Assembly (NCBI RefSeq): GCF_014279595.1
Contig: NZ_CP047943.1
Coordinates: forward strand, 2,168,422-2,232,421
DNA length: 64,000 nucleotides
Reading direction: 5' to 3'
Source of the DNA: Synechococcus sp. RS9909
Lineage (GTDB): Bacteria > Cyanobacteriota > Cyanobacteriia > PCC-6307 > Cyanobiaceae
The position numbers and the translations under genes are program-made. Below the pieces are notes generated by a model. It worked only from the letters and a program-made list of their open reading frames with translations, did no database searches and was not told the DNA's origin. Numbering within the stretch: the stretch's first letter is position 1; the number at the start of each line of letters is the position of its first letter. Positions 35,811 to 45,831 of this stretch are shown piece by piece.

Positions 35811-36411
35811 GCTGGGGAGGTTCGCCGAGCTGCAACGCCTGGAGATACATCCGCGCCAGGGTTTCCACCTCGATGGCGACCCGCAGCGCCTGATCGAGAT
35901 CGGATCCCAGGCTCACCAAACCATGACGGGCCAGCAGACAGGCCTGACGATGGCGCAGGGCCTCCACCGCATGGCTGGACAGCTCCGCCGTACCGAAGGT
36001 GGCATAGGGGGCACAGCGAACGTCATCGCCCCCCGCCACAGCCACCATGTAATGAAACGGGGGAATCGGCCGGTCATGACAGGCCAGGGCGGTGGCATGC
36101 ACGGGATGGCAATGGAGCACGGCCATCGCCTCCAAACGGGACGCCAGCACATCCGCATGCAGCCGCCACTCCGAGGACGGGCGCCGTTGCGGCTGGTCGG
36201 GCTGCAGCGGCTGGCCCGCCAGATCCAGGGCCACCAGATCGCCCGGCTCCATCTGCTCATAGGGCAGGGAGCTGGGGGTGATCAGCATGCCGCCGGGAAG
36301 GCGCAGCGAGAGATTGCCGGAAGTGCCCTGGTTGATGCCGCTGGCCTGCATGCGCCGCGCCACAGTCACCAGCTGCTCGCGCAGCTCCTGTTCGCTCATG
36401 GAGGTCAGCAT
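35734..36411 (-). CDS. mtnB: Class II aldolase/adducin family, probable methylthioribulose-1-phosphate dehydratase
   Basis: 225 residues. ARRMQASGINQGTSGNLSLRL and HCHPVHATALACH (zinc histidines) are typical of class II aldolases; a third His lies in ARHGLVSLG. The start ATG at 36411 overlaps the mtnA stop by one base (TGATG), and pairing with mtnA points to methionine salvage, converting methylthioribulose-1-phosphate to the diketo form. A fuculose-phosphate-aldolase role remains possible. An alternative ATG is at 36399. Confidence 0.82.
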   Translation of the reverse strand: MLTSMSEQELREQLVTVARRMQASGINQGTSGNLSLRLPGGMLITPSSLPYEQMEPGDLVALDLAGQPLQPDQPQRRPSSEWRLHADVLASRLEAMAVLHCHPVHATALACHDRPIPPFHYMVAVAGGDDVRCAPYATFGTAELSSHAVEALRHRQACLLARHGLVSLGSDLDQALRVAIEVETLARMYLQALQLGEPPQLTAAQMAAVHAQFRGLHYGQTDPEA

Positions 36412-37517
36412 CAGGCGTAGAGATTGCGCAGGCCTTCTTCACTGGCGGGTGCCACGCCCCGTTCGGTGATCAGCGCCGTCACCAGGCAGGCTGGGGTCAC
36501 GTCAAAGGCGGGATTGAAGCCCTCGCTGCCATCGGGGCTGAGTTGCACGGTGGCCAGCTCACCGGAGGCCGGCCCGCCATCGACGCGCCCCTGGATGTGG
36601 GTCACCTCCCGGGCACTGCGGGCTTCGATCGGGATTTCCGCCACACCGTCGTCGATCGTCCAGTCGATGGTGGAGGCGGGCAGGGCCACATAGAAAGGAA
36701 CGTGGTTGTCGTGGGCGGCGAGGGCCTTGAGATAGGTGCCGATCTTGTTGCAGACATCGCCGCGGCGGGTGGTGCGATCGGTGCCCACGATCACCGCATC
36801 CACCTGACCGTGCTGCATCAGGTGGCCACCGGCGTTATCGACGATCACGGTGTGGGGCACCCCCTCCCGGCCCAGTTCGTAAACGGTGAGGGAGGCACCC
36901 TGATTGCGCGGCCGGGTCTCATCCACCCAGACGTGGATCTTCAGGCCGGCGCGATGCGCTTTGTAGATCGGCGCCAGAGCCGTTCCCCAATCGACCGTGG
37001 CCAGCCAGCCGGCATTGCAGTGGGTGAGCACCTGGAAGGGCTGATCCTGCCGCTCCGGCGGACGGGCCGCCGCTAGCTGTTTGAAGATCTCCAGGCCGTG
37101 CTCGCCGATGGCCTCGCACATGGCCACGTCTTCCTCGGCGATGGCCGCAGCTTCTGCCTTGGCCGCCTCGGCCCGCTCGGCCGGCGGCAACGGCGCCACA
37201 CGATCACGCACCCGCTCCAGAGCCCAGCGCAGGTTCACCGCCGTGGGCCGAGTGGCATTGAGCTGCTCAAACGCGGCCGCCAACGCCGTATCGCTCGGAT
37301 CCACCTGCAGGGCCAGCATCAGCCCATAGGCACCGGTCACGCCGATCAGGGGCGCGCCACGCACCACCATCGTGCGAATCGCCTCAGCCGCTTCATCGCA
37401 GCTGCGCAGGGTGCGGGTGGTGAACTGATGCGGCAACTGGGTCTGATCGATCACCCCGATCGAGCCGCCATCGGGCTCCAGCCAGATCGTGCGCCAGGGC
37501 TTGCCGTCGATCTTCAT
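36411..37517 (-). CDS. mtnA: S-methyl-5-thioribose-1-phosphate isomerase
   Basis: 368 residues of the eIF-2B-like isomerase family. Markers: RTMVVRGAPLIGVTGAYG, NLRWALERV, LTHCNAGWLAT and the VIVGTDRTTRRGDVCNKIGTYL stretch containing the catalytic Asp. MtnA converts methylthioribose-1-phosphate to methylthioribulose-1-phosphate in methionine salvage. First gene of a two-gene operon with the class II aldolase-like gene. Confidence 0.95.
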   Translation of the reverse strand: MKIDGKPWRTIWLEPDGGSIGVIDQTQLPHQFTTRTLRSCDEAAEAIRTMVVRGAPLIGVTGAYGLMLALQVDPSDTALAAAFEQLNATRPTAVNLRWALERVRDRVAPLPPAERAEAAKAEAAAIAEEDVAMCEAIGEHGLEIFKQLAAARPPERQDQPFQVLTHCNAGWLATVDWGTALAPIYKAHRAGLKIHVWVDETRPRNQGASLTVYELGREGVPHTVIVDNAGGHLMQHGQVDAVIVGTDRTTRRGDVCNKIGTYLKALAAHDNHVPFYVALPASTIDWTIDDGVAEIPIEARSAREVTHIQGRVDGGPASGELATVQLSPDGSEGFNPAFDVTPACLVTALITERGVAPASEEGLRNLYA

Positions 37518-37582
37518 GGGGTGCGCTGCCGGGGCGAATGCTCCATGCTGCCCGTCAACCGCACCAGTCGCCCGTCAGCCCC

Positions 37583-38602
37583 ATGCCCCTGCGCCGCCGC
37601 CAGCTGCTCCAGCTCGCCGCCGCCGGCGCGGGCAGCGGTGCCTGGTGGCTGCTCGGGCAACAACAGCAGCCAGCCACGGCGGCCCCCAACCGCACCCCTG
37701 ATCTGCGCCTCGGCCTGATCAGCGACCTCAACGCCAGCTACGGCTCCAGCAGCTACATCCCGCAGGTGAACCAGGGTCTCCGGCAGCTGCTGGCACTGCA
37801 ACCGGCCCTGGTGGTGTGCGCCGGCGACATGGTGGCCGGCCAGAAGCGTGGCCTGAGCGCCGGCCAGCTGGATGGGATGTGGGAGGGCTTTGCCCGCACG
37901 GTGCTGGCGCCAATCCGCCAGGCCGGCCTGCCCTTCCTGCCGGCCGTCGGCAACCACGATGGCTCCCCCGGCTTTGAGGCCGATCGGGCAGCGGTGCGCC
38001 GCTTCTGGACGCCGCGGCGCCAGGCCCTCGGCCTGCGGTTTGTGGATGCGGGCGATTTTCCCTTTCACTACAGCGCCCTGCAGAGTGATGTGTTCTGGCT
38101 GGTGTGGGATGCCAGCGCCAGCCGCATCCCCGCCAGCCAGCTCAGCTGGGCCCGCCAGCAGTTGACCAGCCCGGAAGCGCGCCAGGCACGGCTGCGGCTG
38201 GTGGTGGGCCACCTGCCCCTGGTGGGTGTGAGCCAGGGGCGCGACCGTGCCGGCGAAACCCTGGATCAGGCCGCAGCCGTGCAGAGCCTGCTGGAGCAGG
38301 GCCGCGTGCAGGCCTACATCAGCGGCCACCAGCACGCCTGGTTCCCCGCCCGGCGCGGCCAGCTGGATCTGATCCATCTGGGGGCGATGGGCAGCGGCCC
38401 CAGACGGCTCCTCCAGGGGAACATTCCTCCCCAGCAGACCTACACCACCCTCGACATCCACTGGGGCAACAGCTCCCTGGTGGAGACCACCTACGCCGTG
38501 ACCAGCGGCCAGCCCGTGGCCTGGAGCCGCCTACCCGCCACCTTGATGGGCCGCGCCGGCGGCCTCAACCGCAACGTTCAGGTGCGATCGATCCGCCGGT
38601 AG
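37583..38602 (+). CDS. Tat-exported metallophosphoesterase
   Basis: 339 residues. The N-terminus MPLRRRQLLQLAAAGAG with a hydrophobic stretch is a twin-arginine signal. A calcineurin-like phosphoesterase domain follows: GLISDLNASYG (metal Asp), VCAGDMV, VGNHDG, and the C-terminal GHLPLVG and SGHQHAW. It probably hydrolyses phosphoesters in the periplasm; the substrate is unknown. The ATG at 37583 is chosen so the twin-Arg motif sits at the N-terminus. Confidence 0.88.
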   Translation: MPLRRRQLLQLAAAGAGSGAWWLLGQQQQPATAAPNRTPDLRLGLISDLNASYGSSSYIPQVNQGLRQLLALQPALVVCAGDMVAGQKRGLSAGQLDGMWEGFARTVLAPIRQAGLPFLPAVGNHDGSPGFEADRAAVRRFWTPRRQALGLRFVDAGDFPFHYSALQSDVFWLVWDASASRIPASQLSWARQQLTSPEARQARLRLVVGHLPLVGVSQGRDRAGETLDQAAAVQSLLEQGRVQAYISGHQHAWFPARRGQLDLIHLGAMGSGPRRLLQGNIPPQQTYTTLDIHWGNSSLVETTYAVTSGQPVAWSRLPATLMGRAGGLNRNVQVRSIRR

Positions 38603-38647
38603 CCGAACGAATCCGGCACCTGGGGCTGGCTGAACCCAGCGATCCGT

Positions 38648-39949
38648 TCAGCTGTGCTCCCGCAGAAAACGGATCGTGCCCTGCAGCTCCTCGGCGAAGC
38701 GATCGATTTCCGCCAACGTGGTGGTGAAGCTGAGACTGGCCCGGGCCGATGCCGTGACGCCGTAAAGGCGATGCAGGGGCTGGCAGCAGTGGTGGCCACT
38801 GCGAATGCAGATGCCACTGCAATCGAGCAGCGCGGCGATGTCGTTGGCATGCACCCCATCCACCAAGAAAGTGGCGAGAGCGCCACGACCAGGCTGCTGC
38901 TCCGGGGTGGGGCCGAGGATGCGCACACCGTCGATCGCCTCGAGCCGGCGGAACAGATGGCGGGTGAGCTGGGCCTCCCAGGCCTGAATCGTCTCCAGCC
39001 CCAGGCTCTGCAGGTAGGTGATCGCCGCCCCCATGCCGATCGCCTCACCAATCGCCGGCGTCCCGGCTTCAAATTTGTGGGGGAGCTCCGCCCAGGTGCT
39101 GTGATCCAGGAACACGTCCTGGATCATCTCGCCACCACCAAGGAAGGGGGGCATCGCCTCCAGCAGGGCCTCCGACGCCCAGAGAAATCCCATGCCGGTG
39201 GGGCCGCAGAGCTTGTGGGAGGAGCCCACAAGGAAATCAACGCCAAGGGCGCCCACGTTCAGCGGCTGATGTGCCAGGCTCTGACAGGCGTCGAGGAGCA
39301 CCTTCGCGCCCTGCTGCCGGGCCAGAGACACCACCTCCGGAACGGGATTGCAGCAGCCGAGGGTGTTGCTGATGTGCACCAGCGAAACCAGCCGGGTGCG
39401 CGCGCTGAGCTTGGTGCGCAGATCCTCCAGATCAAGGCGGCCGGATTCGGTGAGGCCCACATGGCGCAACACACAGCCGGTGCGCTGCGCCAGCAACTGC
39501 CAGGGCACCAGGTTGCTGTGGTGCTCCATCACGGTGAGGAGCACTTCATCGCCCTCTTTGAGATTGGCGTCTCCCCAGGAGCGCGCCACCAGGTTGATCG
39601 CCTCACTGGCATTGCGCGTGAAGACGATCTCGTGGGAGCTGGCGGCGGCAATGAAACGCGCGGTGATCGTGCGCGCCGCCTCAAACGATTCGGTCGCCCG
39701 GGCGCTGAGCTGATGGGCGCCGCGGTGCACATTGGCATTATCAGCGCTGTAGAAGTGCTGCAGGGTCTCGAGCACCACCCGGGGCTTCTGACTGGTGGCG
39801 GCGTGATCGAGGTAGATCAGGGGCGTCCCATCCGGGGTGGCCTGGGCCAGGATCGGGAAATCGGGGCGCGTGCGCTCGGCCAGATCGATCACCGGAGCCA
39901 CCCGCTGCGCCGAGGCATCGACACCAGAACGATCGGCGCTGGCAATCAT
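38648..39949 (-). CDS. sufS: Cysteine desulfurase SufS
   Basis: 433 residues of the class V aminotransferase fold. The PLP lysine is in GSSHKLCGPTG, and the catalytic loop reads SGHHCCQPLHR, with two adjacent Cys where most SufS have one. YLDHAATSQKP and HRGAHQLSARAT are group II (SufS) markers. It supplies persulfide sulfur for Fe-S cluster assembly. Its start overlaps the sufD stop by 4 bases; last gene of the ftrC-suf operon. Confidence 0.95.
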   Translation of the reverse strand: MIASADRSGVDASAQRVAPVIDLAERTRPDFPILAQATPDGTPLIYLDHAATSQKPRVVLETLQHFYSADNANVHRGAHQLSARATESFEAARTITARFIAAASSHEIVFTRNASEAINLVARSWGDANLKEGDEVLLTVMEHHSNLVPWQLLAQRTGCVLRHVGLTESGRLDLEDLRTKLSARTRLVSLVHISNTLGCCNPVPEVVSLARQQGAKVLLDACQSLAHQPLNVGALGVDFLVGSSHKLCGPTGMGFLWASEALLEAMPPFLGGGEMIQDVFLDHSTWAELPHKFEAGTPAIGEAIGMGAAITYLQSLGLETIQAWEAQLTRHLFRRLEAIDGVRILGPTPEQQPGRGALATFLVDGVHANDIAALLDCSGICIRSGHHCCQPLHRLYGVTASARASLSFTTTLAEIDRFAEELQGTIRFLREHS

Positions 39950-41124
39950 GACGTCACCTCCGCCAGCAGACCATCCATCACCCGCCAGACGGAGGCCGTG
40001 GCCGGCAGTTGATCCACCACCTCCTGGCAGTAACCGCGCAGGAGCAGGCCAGCCGCATCAGCAGCCGCAATCCCTCGGCTCTGCAGATAGAACAGCTCGT
40101 CGTCCTGCAACTGCGACACGGTGGCGCCATGGGCGCAACGCACGTCGTCGGCAACGATCTCGAGTTCGGGCTTGGTGTCGATCCGGGCCCGATCCGACAC
40201 CAGCAGATTGCGACTGAGCTGGGCCGCATCGGTGCGCTGAGCCTCGCGGGGCACCTGAATCGCCCCGTTGAAGATGGCGTGGGAGCGACCACCGGCCAGG
40301 CACTTGTGCAACTGATCAAGGCCGCCATCCGGCCCGTTGAAACGCACGGCCGAATGGGTGGCCAGCTGCTGATCCCCACTGGTGACCGCCAGGCCGCGCA
40401 GGGTGGTGCTTGCGGCTCCATCCACCTGCACCACACGGGGTTCCAACCGGGCGAACGTCCAGCCCTTGACCACGGAAGTAAGGGAATAGGAGCTGCGCGG
40501 CTCCTGCTCGACAGCGCAGTGGACGAGCAGGGAGGGGTGGCCATCGGCACAGGCGATCAGGCCGTGCCGCAAGGTCGCTTCCTGACCGAGATGCACCTCG
40601 AGCAGATGGCTGTGGGCCGTGGCTCCCGCCCCGGGACAGACCTGCAGCAGTTCCAGCTCGGCTTTCTCTTCCAGCAAGAGCAGCACCCGGGTCGCGGTGA
40701 GGCCATCGCCACCGGCCATCACCAGCTCCAGGGGCGGTACGGCTCCACGAATGCCCAGAGCGAGCACCTGCCGGGCCGAAGCGTGATTGAACTCCACCGG
40801 CCAGTCAGCCGCGCAGGCACAGCGATCGAGCGTGTGGCCAAGGGCCTGCTCCAGCTCAGCCGGTTGGAGAACCCGCACGCCCTCCGGCAGGGACACCCCT
40901 TCGAGTGGATCGCCCACGCCATCGAGAACCAGCCGCAACACCGACGGTGCCGGGTCAGGCCAAGCTGTTGGGGTGGGGGTGGCACTGAGGGGCAGGTGGG
41001 TCAACGCCTCCAACCGCTTCAGGTCGGTGAGTCGCCAGGCCTCCTCACGTCGGGTGGGGAGCCCCATCCGTGCGAGGGCCTCCCTGCCCCGCTGCTGCAC
41101 CGGCGCGAGCACTGTGCGCGTCAT
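39946..41124 (-). CDS. sufD: Fe-S cluster assembly protein SufD
   Basis: 392 residues. An N-terminal helical region (REALARMGLPTRREEAWRLTDL) is followed by a right-handed beta-helix with the SufBD core ([19 protein letters not shown]). SufD forms the SufBC2D scaffold and is needed for iron entry. It lies 2 bases after sufC and overlaps sufS. Confidence 0.95.
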   Translation of the reverse strand: MTRTVLAPVQQRGREALARMGLPTRREEAWRLTDLKRLEALTHLPLSATPTPTAWPDPAPSVLRLVLDGVGDPLEGVSLPEGVRVLQPAELEQALGHTLDRCACAADWPVEFNHASARQVLALGIRGAVPPLELVMAGGDGLTATRVLLLLEEKAELELLQVCPGAGATAHSHLLEVHLGQEATLRHGLIACADGHPSLLVHCAVEQEPRSSYSLTSVVKGWTFARLEPRVVQVDGAASTTLRGLAVTSGDQQLATHSAVRFNGPDGGLDQLHKCLAGGRSHAIFNGAIQVPREAQRTDAAQLSRNLLVSDRARIDTKPELEIVADDVRCAHGATVSQLQDDELFYLQSRGIAAADAAGLLLRGYCQEVVDQLPATASVWRVMDGLLAEVTS

Positions 41125-41126
41125 CG

Positions 41127-41915
41127 TCAGGCCACCCCCTGTGCGGCCAATTCCCGGTCGACCCAGTCGTAACCGGTCTGTTCCAACTCCAGGGCCAGCT
41201 CCCGACCACCGGTGCGGAGGATCCGCCCAGCCGCCATCACATGGACGTAGTCGGGGGTGATTTCATCCAGCAAACGCTGGTAGTGGGTGATCAACAGCGT
41301 GGCGTTATCAGGACCGGCCAGCTGATTGACTCCAGCCGCCACAATGCGGAGCGCATCGATGTCCAGGCCGGAATCCGTTTCATCGAGAATGGCCACCACC
41401 GGCTCCAACAAAGCCATCTGAAGGATTTCATTGCGCTTCTTCTCTCCGCCGGAGAAGCCTTCATTGACGCTGCGCTCCAGGAAGGCGGGATCCATCTGCA
41501 CCACCTGGAGCTTTTCGCGCACATGGTCTTCAAACTCGAAGGTGTCGAGCTCATCCAGCTCCCGGCATTGACGCCGGGCGTTGGTGGCCACCCGCAGAAA
41601 TTCCAGGTTGCTCACACCGGCGATCTCCACTGGGTATTGGAAGCCGAGAAAGACCCCCAATCGGGCGCGTTCTTCCGGCTCCAGTTCAAACAGATCGCGG
41701 CCGCGATAGCGCACCGTTCCAGCGGTGACCCGGTAGGCGGGATGGCCTGCCAGCACTTTGGACAGGGTGCTCTTGCCGCTGCCATTGCGACCCATCACGG
41801 CATGGATCTCACCAGCACGCACCTGCAGATTGACGCCCTTAAGGATCGGCTGATCCTCCACGGAGGCGTGAAGATCGGAGATCTCGAGAAGCAACTCAGC
41901 GTCGGGTCGGATCAC
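41127..41915 (-). CDS. sufC: Fe-S cluster assembly ATPase SufC
   Basis: 262 residues from GTG at 41915. Walker [10 protein letters not shown], signature [11 protein letters not shown] and Walker [13 protein letters not shown] are the SufC forms of the ABC motifs. SufC ATPase activity drives shape changes in SufBC2D. The open frame runs to 41966, but the conserved start is [15 protein letters not shown]. Confidence 0.95.
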   Translation of the reverse strand: MIRPDAELLLEISDLHASVEDQPILKGVNLQVRAGEIHAVMGRNGSGKSTLSKVLAGHPAYRVTAGTVRYRGRDLFELEPEERARLGVFLGFQYPVEIAGVSNLEFLRVATNARRQCRELDELDTFEFEDHVREKLQVVQMDPAFLERSVNEGFSGGEKKRNEILQMALLEPVVAILDETDSGLDIDALRIVAAGVNQLAGPDNATLLITHYQRLLDEITPDYVHVMAAGRILRTGGRELALELEQTGYDWVDRELAAQGVA

Positions 41916-41984
41916 GTCGGGGAAGCAGAAAACTGGAGGGACTGATAGGGAAGCAATGGAGAACAAGTGGTTTCAGGCCAAGCC

Positions 41985-43427
41985 TCAACCCACCGAACCC
42001 TCGAGCTTGAGAGCGAGCAGCTTGTCGGCCTCAGCGGCGAATTCCATCGGCAGCTGATTGAAGACATCGCGGCAGAAGCCACTCACCATCATCGACACCG
42101 CCTCTTCAAAGCCGATGCCACGGCTCTGCAGATAAAACAGCTGGTCTTCTGAAATTCTGCAGGTGCTGGCCTCATGCTCAATCGCCGCCTGGGGCTGCTG
42201 CGAGCGGATGTAGGGATAGGTGTTGGCTGCCGCCTGGTCGCCGATCAACATCGAATCGCACTGGCTGTAATTGCGAGCCCCCTTGGCCGAGGGGGCCATC
42301 TGCACCAGGCCGCGGTAGCTGTTGCTGGAGCGACCAGCGCTGATGCCTTTGCTCACGATCGTGGAACGTGTGCGCGGCCCCACGTGAACCATCTTGGTGC
42401 CGGTATCCGCTTGCTGGCAGTTGTTGGTGAGCGCCACGGAGTAAAACTCGCCAACGGAGTCGGCACCCTGCAACACACAACTGGGATATTTCCAGGTAAT
42501 GGCTGATCCAGTTTCCACCTGGGTCCAACTGATGCGACTGCGCGCACCTCGACACTGCCCGCGTTTGGTCACAAAGTTGTAAATACCGCCCACACCATTC
42601 TCATCACCGGCGTACCAGTTTTGAACGGTGGAATATTTGATGGAAGCGTCATCGAGGGCGACAAGCTCCACCACAGCCGCGTGCAGTTGGTTGGTGTCGA
42701 ACATCGGCGCGGTGCAACCCTCGAGATAACTCACCGATGCACCTTCTTCGGCCACGATCAGGGTGCGCTCGAACTGACCGGTATCGCCGGAATTGATCCG
42801 AAAATAAGTGGAGAGCTCCATCGGGCACTCCACGCCCTTCGGAATGAACACAAAGGAGCCGTCACTGAAAACAGCGGAATTGAGCGCCGCAAAATAGTTG
42901 TCGTTACTGGACACGACGGTGCCCAGATAGCGTTCAATCAACTCCGGATGTTCTTTCACGGCTTCCGCAAAGGAACAGAACACAACACCGTGCTCCGCCA
43001 GCTTCTCTTTATAGGTAGTGGCGATCGACACACTGTCGAACACCGCATCCACGGCCACATTGCTGAGGCGCTTTTGCTCATTGAGAGGAATGCCGAGCTT
43101 CTCGAAGGTTTCAAGAAGCTTCGGATCCACTTCATCGAGGCTGCTTTTCTTCTCCTGAGGCTGCTTCGGCGCCGCGTAATAAATGATGTCTTGATAGTTG
43201 ATCGGCGGGTATCCCAGCGCTGCCCAGTCGGGCTCCTCGAGGGTCAGCCAGTGGCGGTAGGCCTTGAGCCGGAAATTGAGCAAAAACTCCGGCTCGCCTT
43301 TCTTGGCCGAGATGAGGCGCACCACATCTTCACTGAGGCCCTTGGCGATTTTGTCAGTGGCAATATCAGTGACAAAACCGTATTTATACGGCTGACTGAC
43401 GAGATCGCGAGTGGAGACACTGGTCAT
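41985..43427 (-). CDS. sufB: Fe-S cluster assembly scaffold SufB
   Basis: 480 residues. Markers: [59 protein letters not shown], and C-terminal [21 protein letters not shown] with the conserved Cys/Glu. SufB is the scaffold on which nascent clusters form. It is 5 bases after ftrC and is followed by sufC, sufD and sufS. Confidence 0.97.
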   Translation of the reverse strand: MTSVSTRDLVSQPYKYGFVTDIATDKIAKGLSEDVVRLISAKKGEPEFLLNFRLKAYRHWLTLEEPDWAALGYPPINYQDIIYYAAPKQPQEKKSSLDEVDPKLLETFEKLGIPLNEQKRLSNVAVDAVFDSVSIATTYKEKLAEHGVVFCSFAEAVKEHPELIERYLGTVVSSNDNYFAALNSAVFSDGSFVFIPKGVECPMELSTYFRINSGDTGQFERTLIVAEEGASVSYLEGCTAPMFDTNQLHAAVVELVALDDASIKYSTVQNWYAGDENGVGGIYNFVTKRGQCRGARSRISWTQVETGSAITWKYPSCVLQGADSVGEFYSVALTNNCQQADTGTKMVHVGPRTRSTIVSKGISAGRSSNSYRGLVQMAPSAKGARNYSQCDSMLIGDQAAANTYPYIRSQQPQAAIEHEASTCRISEDQLFYLQSRGIGFEEAVSMMVSGFCRDVFNQLPMEFAAEADKLLALKLEGSVG

Positions 43428-43432
43428 GGTGA

Positions 43433-43792
43433 TTATCCCGCTGAAGCGTGGATCTCCTCGGTGCTGATGGTCTGGGCATCACCGCGGAAAGGGTTGTCTT
43501 CGGTGAGGAAGAGCATGCAGTGGCACTCCTTGCGTTCCCGCATCGGCACACAGGGGCAGTTCCAGAAGGCCTGCGACACCTCCGCTTCCTTGTCTTCGTA
43601 GTGACGGCAGGGGCAGAGAGCACCGCCAAGCTCGTCCTTGTGCCGGGCAAGACCCTTGAGCACCACAGCGGTCACACCTGGATCACTGCAGAAATAAGTG
43701 CCGGTGCGCTGGGCATAGGTTTCGGCGAATTTCCGGATCACCTCAAGGCTTTCGGCCGTGGGTTCCGGGTTTCCAGCGGACGGGTCGGTCAT
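43433..43792 (-). CDS. ftrC: Ferredoxin-thioredoxin reductase, catalytic chain
   Basis: 119 residues. The 4Fe-4S and disulfide cysteines occur as CPCRHY, NCPCVP and ECHCML, the FTR signature. FtrC passes electrons from ferredoxin to thioredoxin, linking light to enzyme activation (for example CP12 and the Calvin cycle). ATG at 43792 ([11 protein letters not shown]). The 5-base gap to sufB makes it the first gene of the ftrC-sufBCDS operon, sensible because it needs a 4Fe-4S cluster. Confidence 0.95.
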   Translation of the reverse strand: MTDPSAGNPEPTAESLEVIRKFAETYAQRTGTYFCSDPGVTAVVLKGLARHKDELGGALCPCRHYEDKEAEVSQAFWNCPCVPMRERKECHCMLFLTEDNPFRGDAQTISTEEIHASAG

Positions 43793-43869
43793 GAGGCTCG
43801 AACGGGAATGCGGATGGCTGGGGCAGAACCAAAACGATGGAGGCGGAGACGATCGACCGGCCAACAAAT

Positions 43870-43889
43870 ACGAAACGTTCGTGTTTCGT
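43870..43889. promoter_or_regulatory. Inverted repeat, candidate SufR operator for ftrC-suf
   Basis: A perfect 7-bp inverted repeat ACGAAAC-N6-GTTTCGT lies in the 256-base divergent region between ftrC-suf and the aldolase gene, 78 bases before the ftrC start. SufR operators in cyanobacteria are described as short inverted repeats with 6-base spacing, and sufR itself is 1.3 kb away. Binding is inference. Confidence 0.45.
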
Positions 43890-44048
43890 TTCTGGAGCCT
43901 AGGGCAAAGGTCCGTCCACCGACGGCTCGCGCCATTCTCACCCGTGGTCCGCCGCCGTGTGGCCCGGTGCGCGGGCCCATGTCGTCTGGGCACTGACGGA
44001 ACAGAACAACGTTTCTAGGTTTCGGCGTGAACGCCCAAGACTGACCCC

Positions 44049-45122
44049 ATGGCTATCGCGAACCGTTCCGCTGCGGAGTGGCTCGGCCCCGAGGCCGAGC
44101 TGATCCTGCAGGCTCCCGCCAGGGTCGATCAGCAACGCCTCCATCTTCCCGGCCCCGACGTCGTCGATCGCTTCGCCCTCTCCGATCGCAGCCCCCAGGT
44201 GCTGCGCAGCCTGCAGCAGCTCTATGGCAGTGGCCGCCTGGCGAACACCGGTTACCTCTCGATCCTGCCGGTGGATCAGGGCATCGAGCATTCCGCCGCC
44301 CACTCCTTCGCCCCGAATCCCGACTACTTCGACAGCGAGGCGATTGTGGAGCTGGCCGTGGAGGCAGGCTGCAACTCCGTTTGTTCCACGCTGGGGGTGC
44401 TGGGTTCGGTGGCGCGGCGCTGGGCCCATCGCATCCCCTTCATGGTGAAGCTGAACCACAACCAGCTGCTCACGGCTCCGAACGTGCACGAGCAGATTCT
44501 GTTCGCCTCCGTCGACCAGGCCTGGGACATGGGCGCCGTGGCCGTGGGTGCCACCATTTATTTCGGCAGCGACGACTGCAACCGGGAGCTGCAGCAGATC
44601 GCCGCCCTGTTCGAGCACGCCCACGACAGGGGCCTGGCCACAGTGCTCTGGTGTTACCTGCGCAATCCGATCTTCAAACAGCCTGAGGCGGACTACCACC
44701 TTTCCGCTGACCTCACCGGCCAGGCGGTGCATCTGGGCGTCACCATCGGCGCCGACATCATCAAACAGAAATTGCCCGCCAACAACGGCGGCTACCCGGC
44801 CGTCGCCAAGGCCCTGGGCCAGTCGTTCGGCATGACCGACGATCGGATCTACAGCGAGCTCTGCAGCGACAACCCGGTGGATCTCTGCCGCTACCAGGTG
44901 CTCAATTGCTACGCCGGCCGGATCGGGTTGATCAACAGTGGTGGCGCCTCCGGCAGCGATGACCTGCATGAAGCGATCCGCACCGCCGTGATCAACAAGC
45001 GCGCCGGTGGCAGCGGTCTGATCATGGGCCGCAAAGCCTTCCAGAAACCGCGCGCTGAAGGCGTCAGCCTGATCCAGGCGGTTCAGGACGTGTATCTGAG
45101 CCCCGAGGTCACCATCGCCTGA
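44049..45122 (+). CDS. fbaB: Class I fructose-bisphosphate aldolase (DhnA/FbaB type)
   Basis: 357 residues. Markers: GYLSILPVDQGIEHS, GCNSVCSTLGVLG, MVKLNHNQ, and the Schiff-base region GADIIKQKLP with the catalytic Lys. The enzyme splits or forms fructose-1,6-bisphosphate in glycolysis and the Calvin cycle without a metal. The start is ATG at 44049; it is divergent from the suf operon and 67 bases before sufR. Confidence 0.93.
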   Translation: MAIANRSAAEWLGPEAELILQAPARVDQQRLHLPGPDVVDRFALSDRSPQVLRSLQQLYGSGRLANTGYLSILPVDQGIEHSAAHSFAPNPDYFDSEAIVELAVEAGCNSVCSTLGVLGSVARRWAHRIPFMVKLNHNQLLTAPNVHEQILFASVDQAWDMGAVAVGATIYFGSDDCNRELQQIAALFEHAHDRGLATVLWCYLRNPIFKQPEADYHLSADLTGQAVHLGVTIGADIIKQKLPANNGGYPAVAKALGQSFGMTDDRIYSELCSDNPVDLCRYQVLNCYAGRIGLINSGGASGSDDLHEAIRTAVINKRAGGSGLIMGRKAFQKPRAEGVSLIQAVQDVYLSPEVTIA

Positions 45123-45189
45123 TCCAACCATGACTGGACCCGTCAACCGCCGAAATGGCGTGGCATCGTGTGAGCACGACGCTTGACCC

Positions 45190-45831
45190 ATGGGCGCACA
45201 CGCTCAGGTTCCCACCCGTGAAACCACCCTCACCCTGCTGTTGCGGCAGGGTGAGATGAGTGCGGCCGATCTTGCGGAGCAGCTTGGGATTTCGGTGCAG
45301 GCGATGCGCCGCCACCTGCGCAGCCTTGAGGACGACGGCCTGGTGGAGTCGAAACCGATGCCGGTGGGTCCTGGTCGCCCCTCCAACCTCTGGTGCCTCA
45401 CCAGCCGCGGCCGGCAGCATTTCCCCGATGGCAGCGAACACTTCGCCCTCGGTCTGCTCAATTCCATGGCGGCCACCCTTTCGCCAGAAGCGATGGCGTC
45501 CCTGCTCAGCCAGCAGACGCTCGAAAAGGCGAGTCGCTACCGGCAGCGGGTCGGTTCCGGTCCGCTGCAGGACCGGATTGCAGCCCTTGCAGACCTGCGG
45601 CGCCAGGAGGGCTACGTCACCGAGCTCAGCCGCGATCCCGACAGCCAGGGTTGGTTGCTGAGCGAATTCCACTGCTCCGTGCAACGCATCGCTGAGGAAT
45701 ATCCGGCGCTGTGCGACCAGGAGCTCCAGCTGATCCGCCACACCTTCCCCGACTGCCGGGTGGAACGGGTGCACTGGCGACTGGAAAAGGGCCATTCCTG
45801 CGGTTTCCGCATCACTCCGCACCATGGCTGA
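45190..45831 (+). CDS. sufR: Fe-S cluster regulator SufR
   Basis: 213 residues. The N-terminal winged helix (about 8-65: TLTLLLRQGEMSAADLAEQLG, AMRRHLRSLEDDGLVESK) precedes a C-terminal domain with conserved cysteines (FHCSVQ, LCDQEL, PDCRVE, SCGF) that bind a 4Fe-4S cluster. Holo-SufR represses the suf operon in cyanobacteria. Here sufR is separated from sufB by ftrC and the aldolase gene. Its stop overlaps the next gene by 8 bases. Confidence 0.93.
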   Translation: MGAHAQVPTRETTLTLLLRQGEMSAADLAEQLGISVQAMRRHLRSLEDDGLVESKPMPVGPGRPSNLWCLTSRGRQHFPDGSEHFALGLLNSMAATLSPEAMASLLSQQTLEKASRYRQRVGSGPLQDRIAALADLRRQEGYVTELSRDPDSQGWLLSEFHCSVQRIAEEYPALCDQELQLIRHTFPDCRVERVHWRLEKGHSCGFRITPHHG

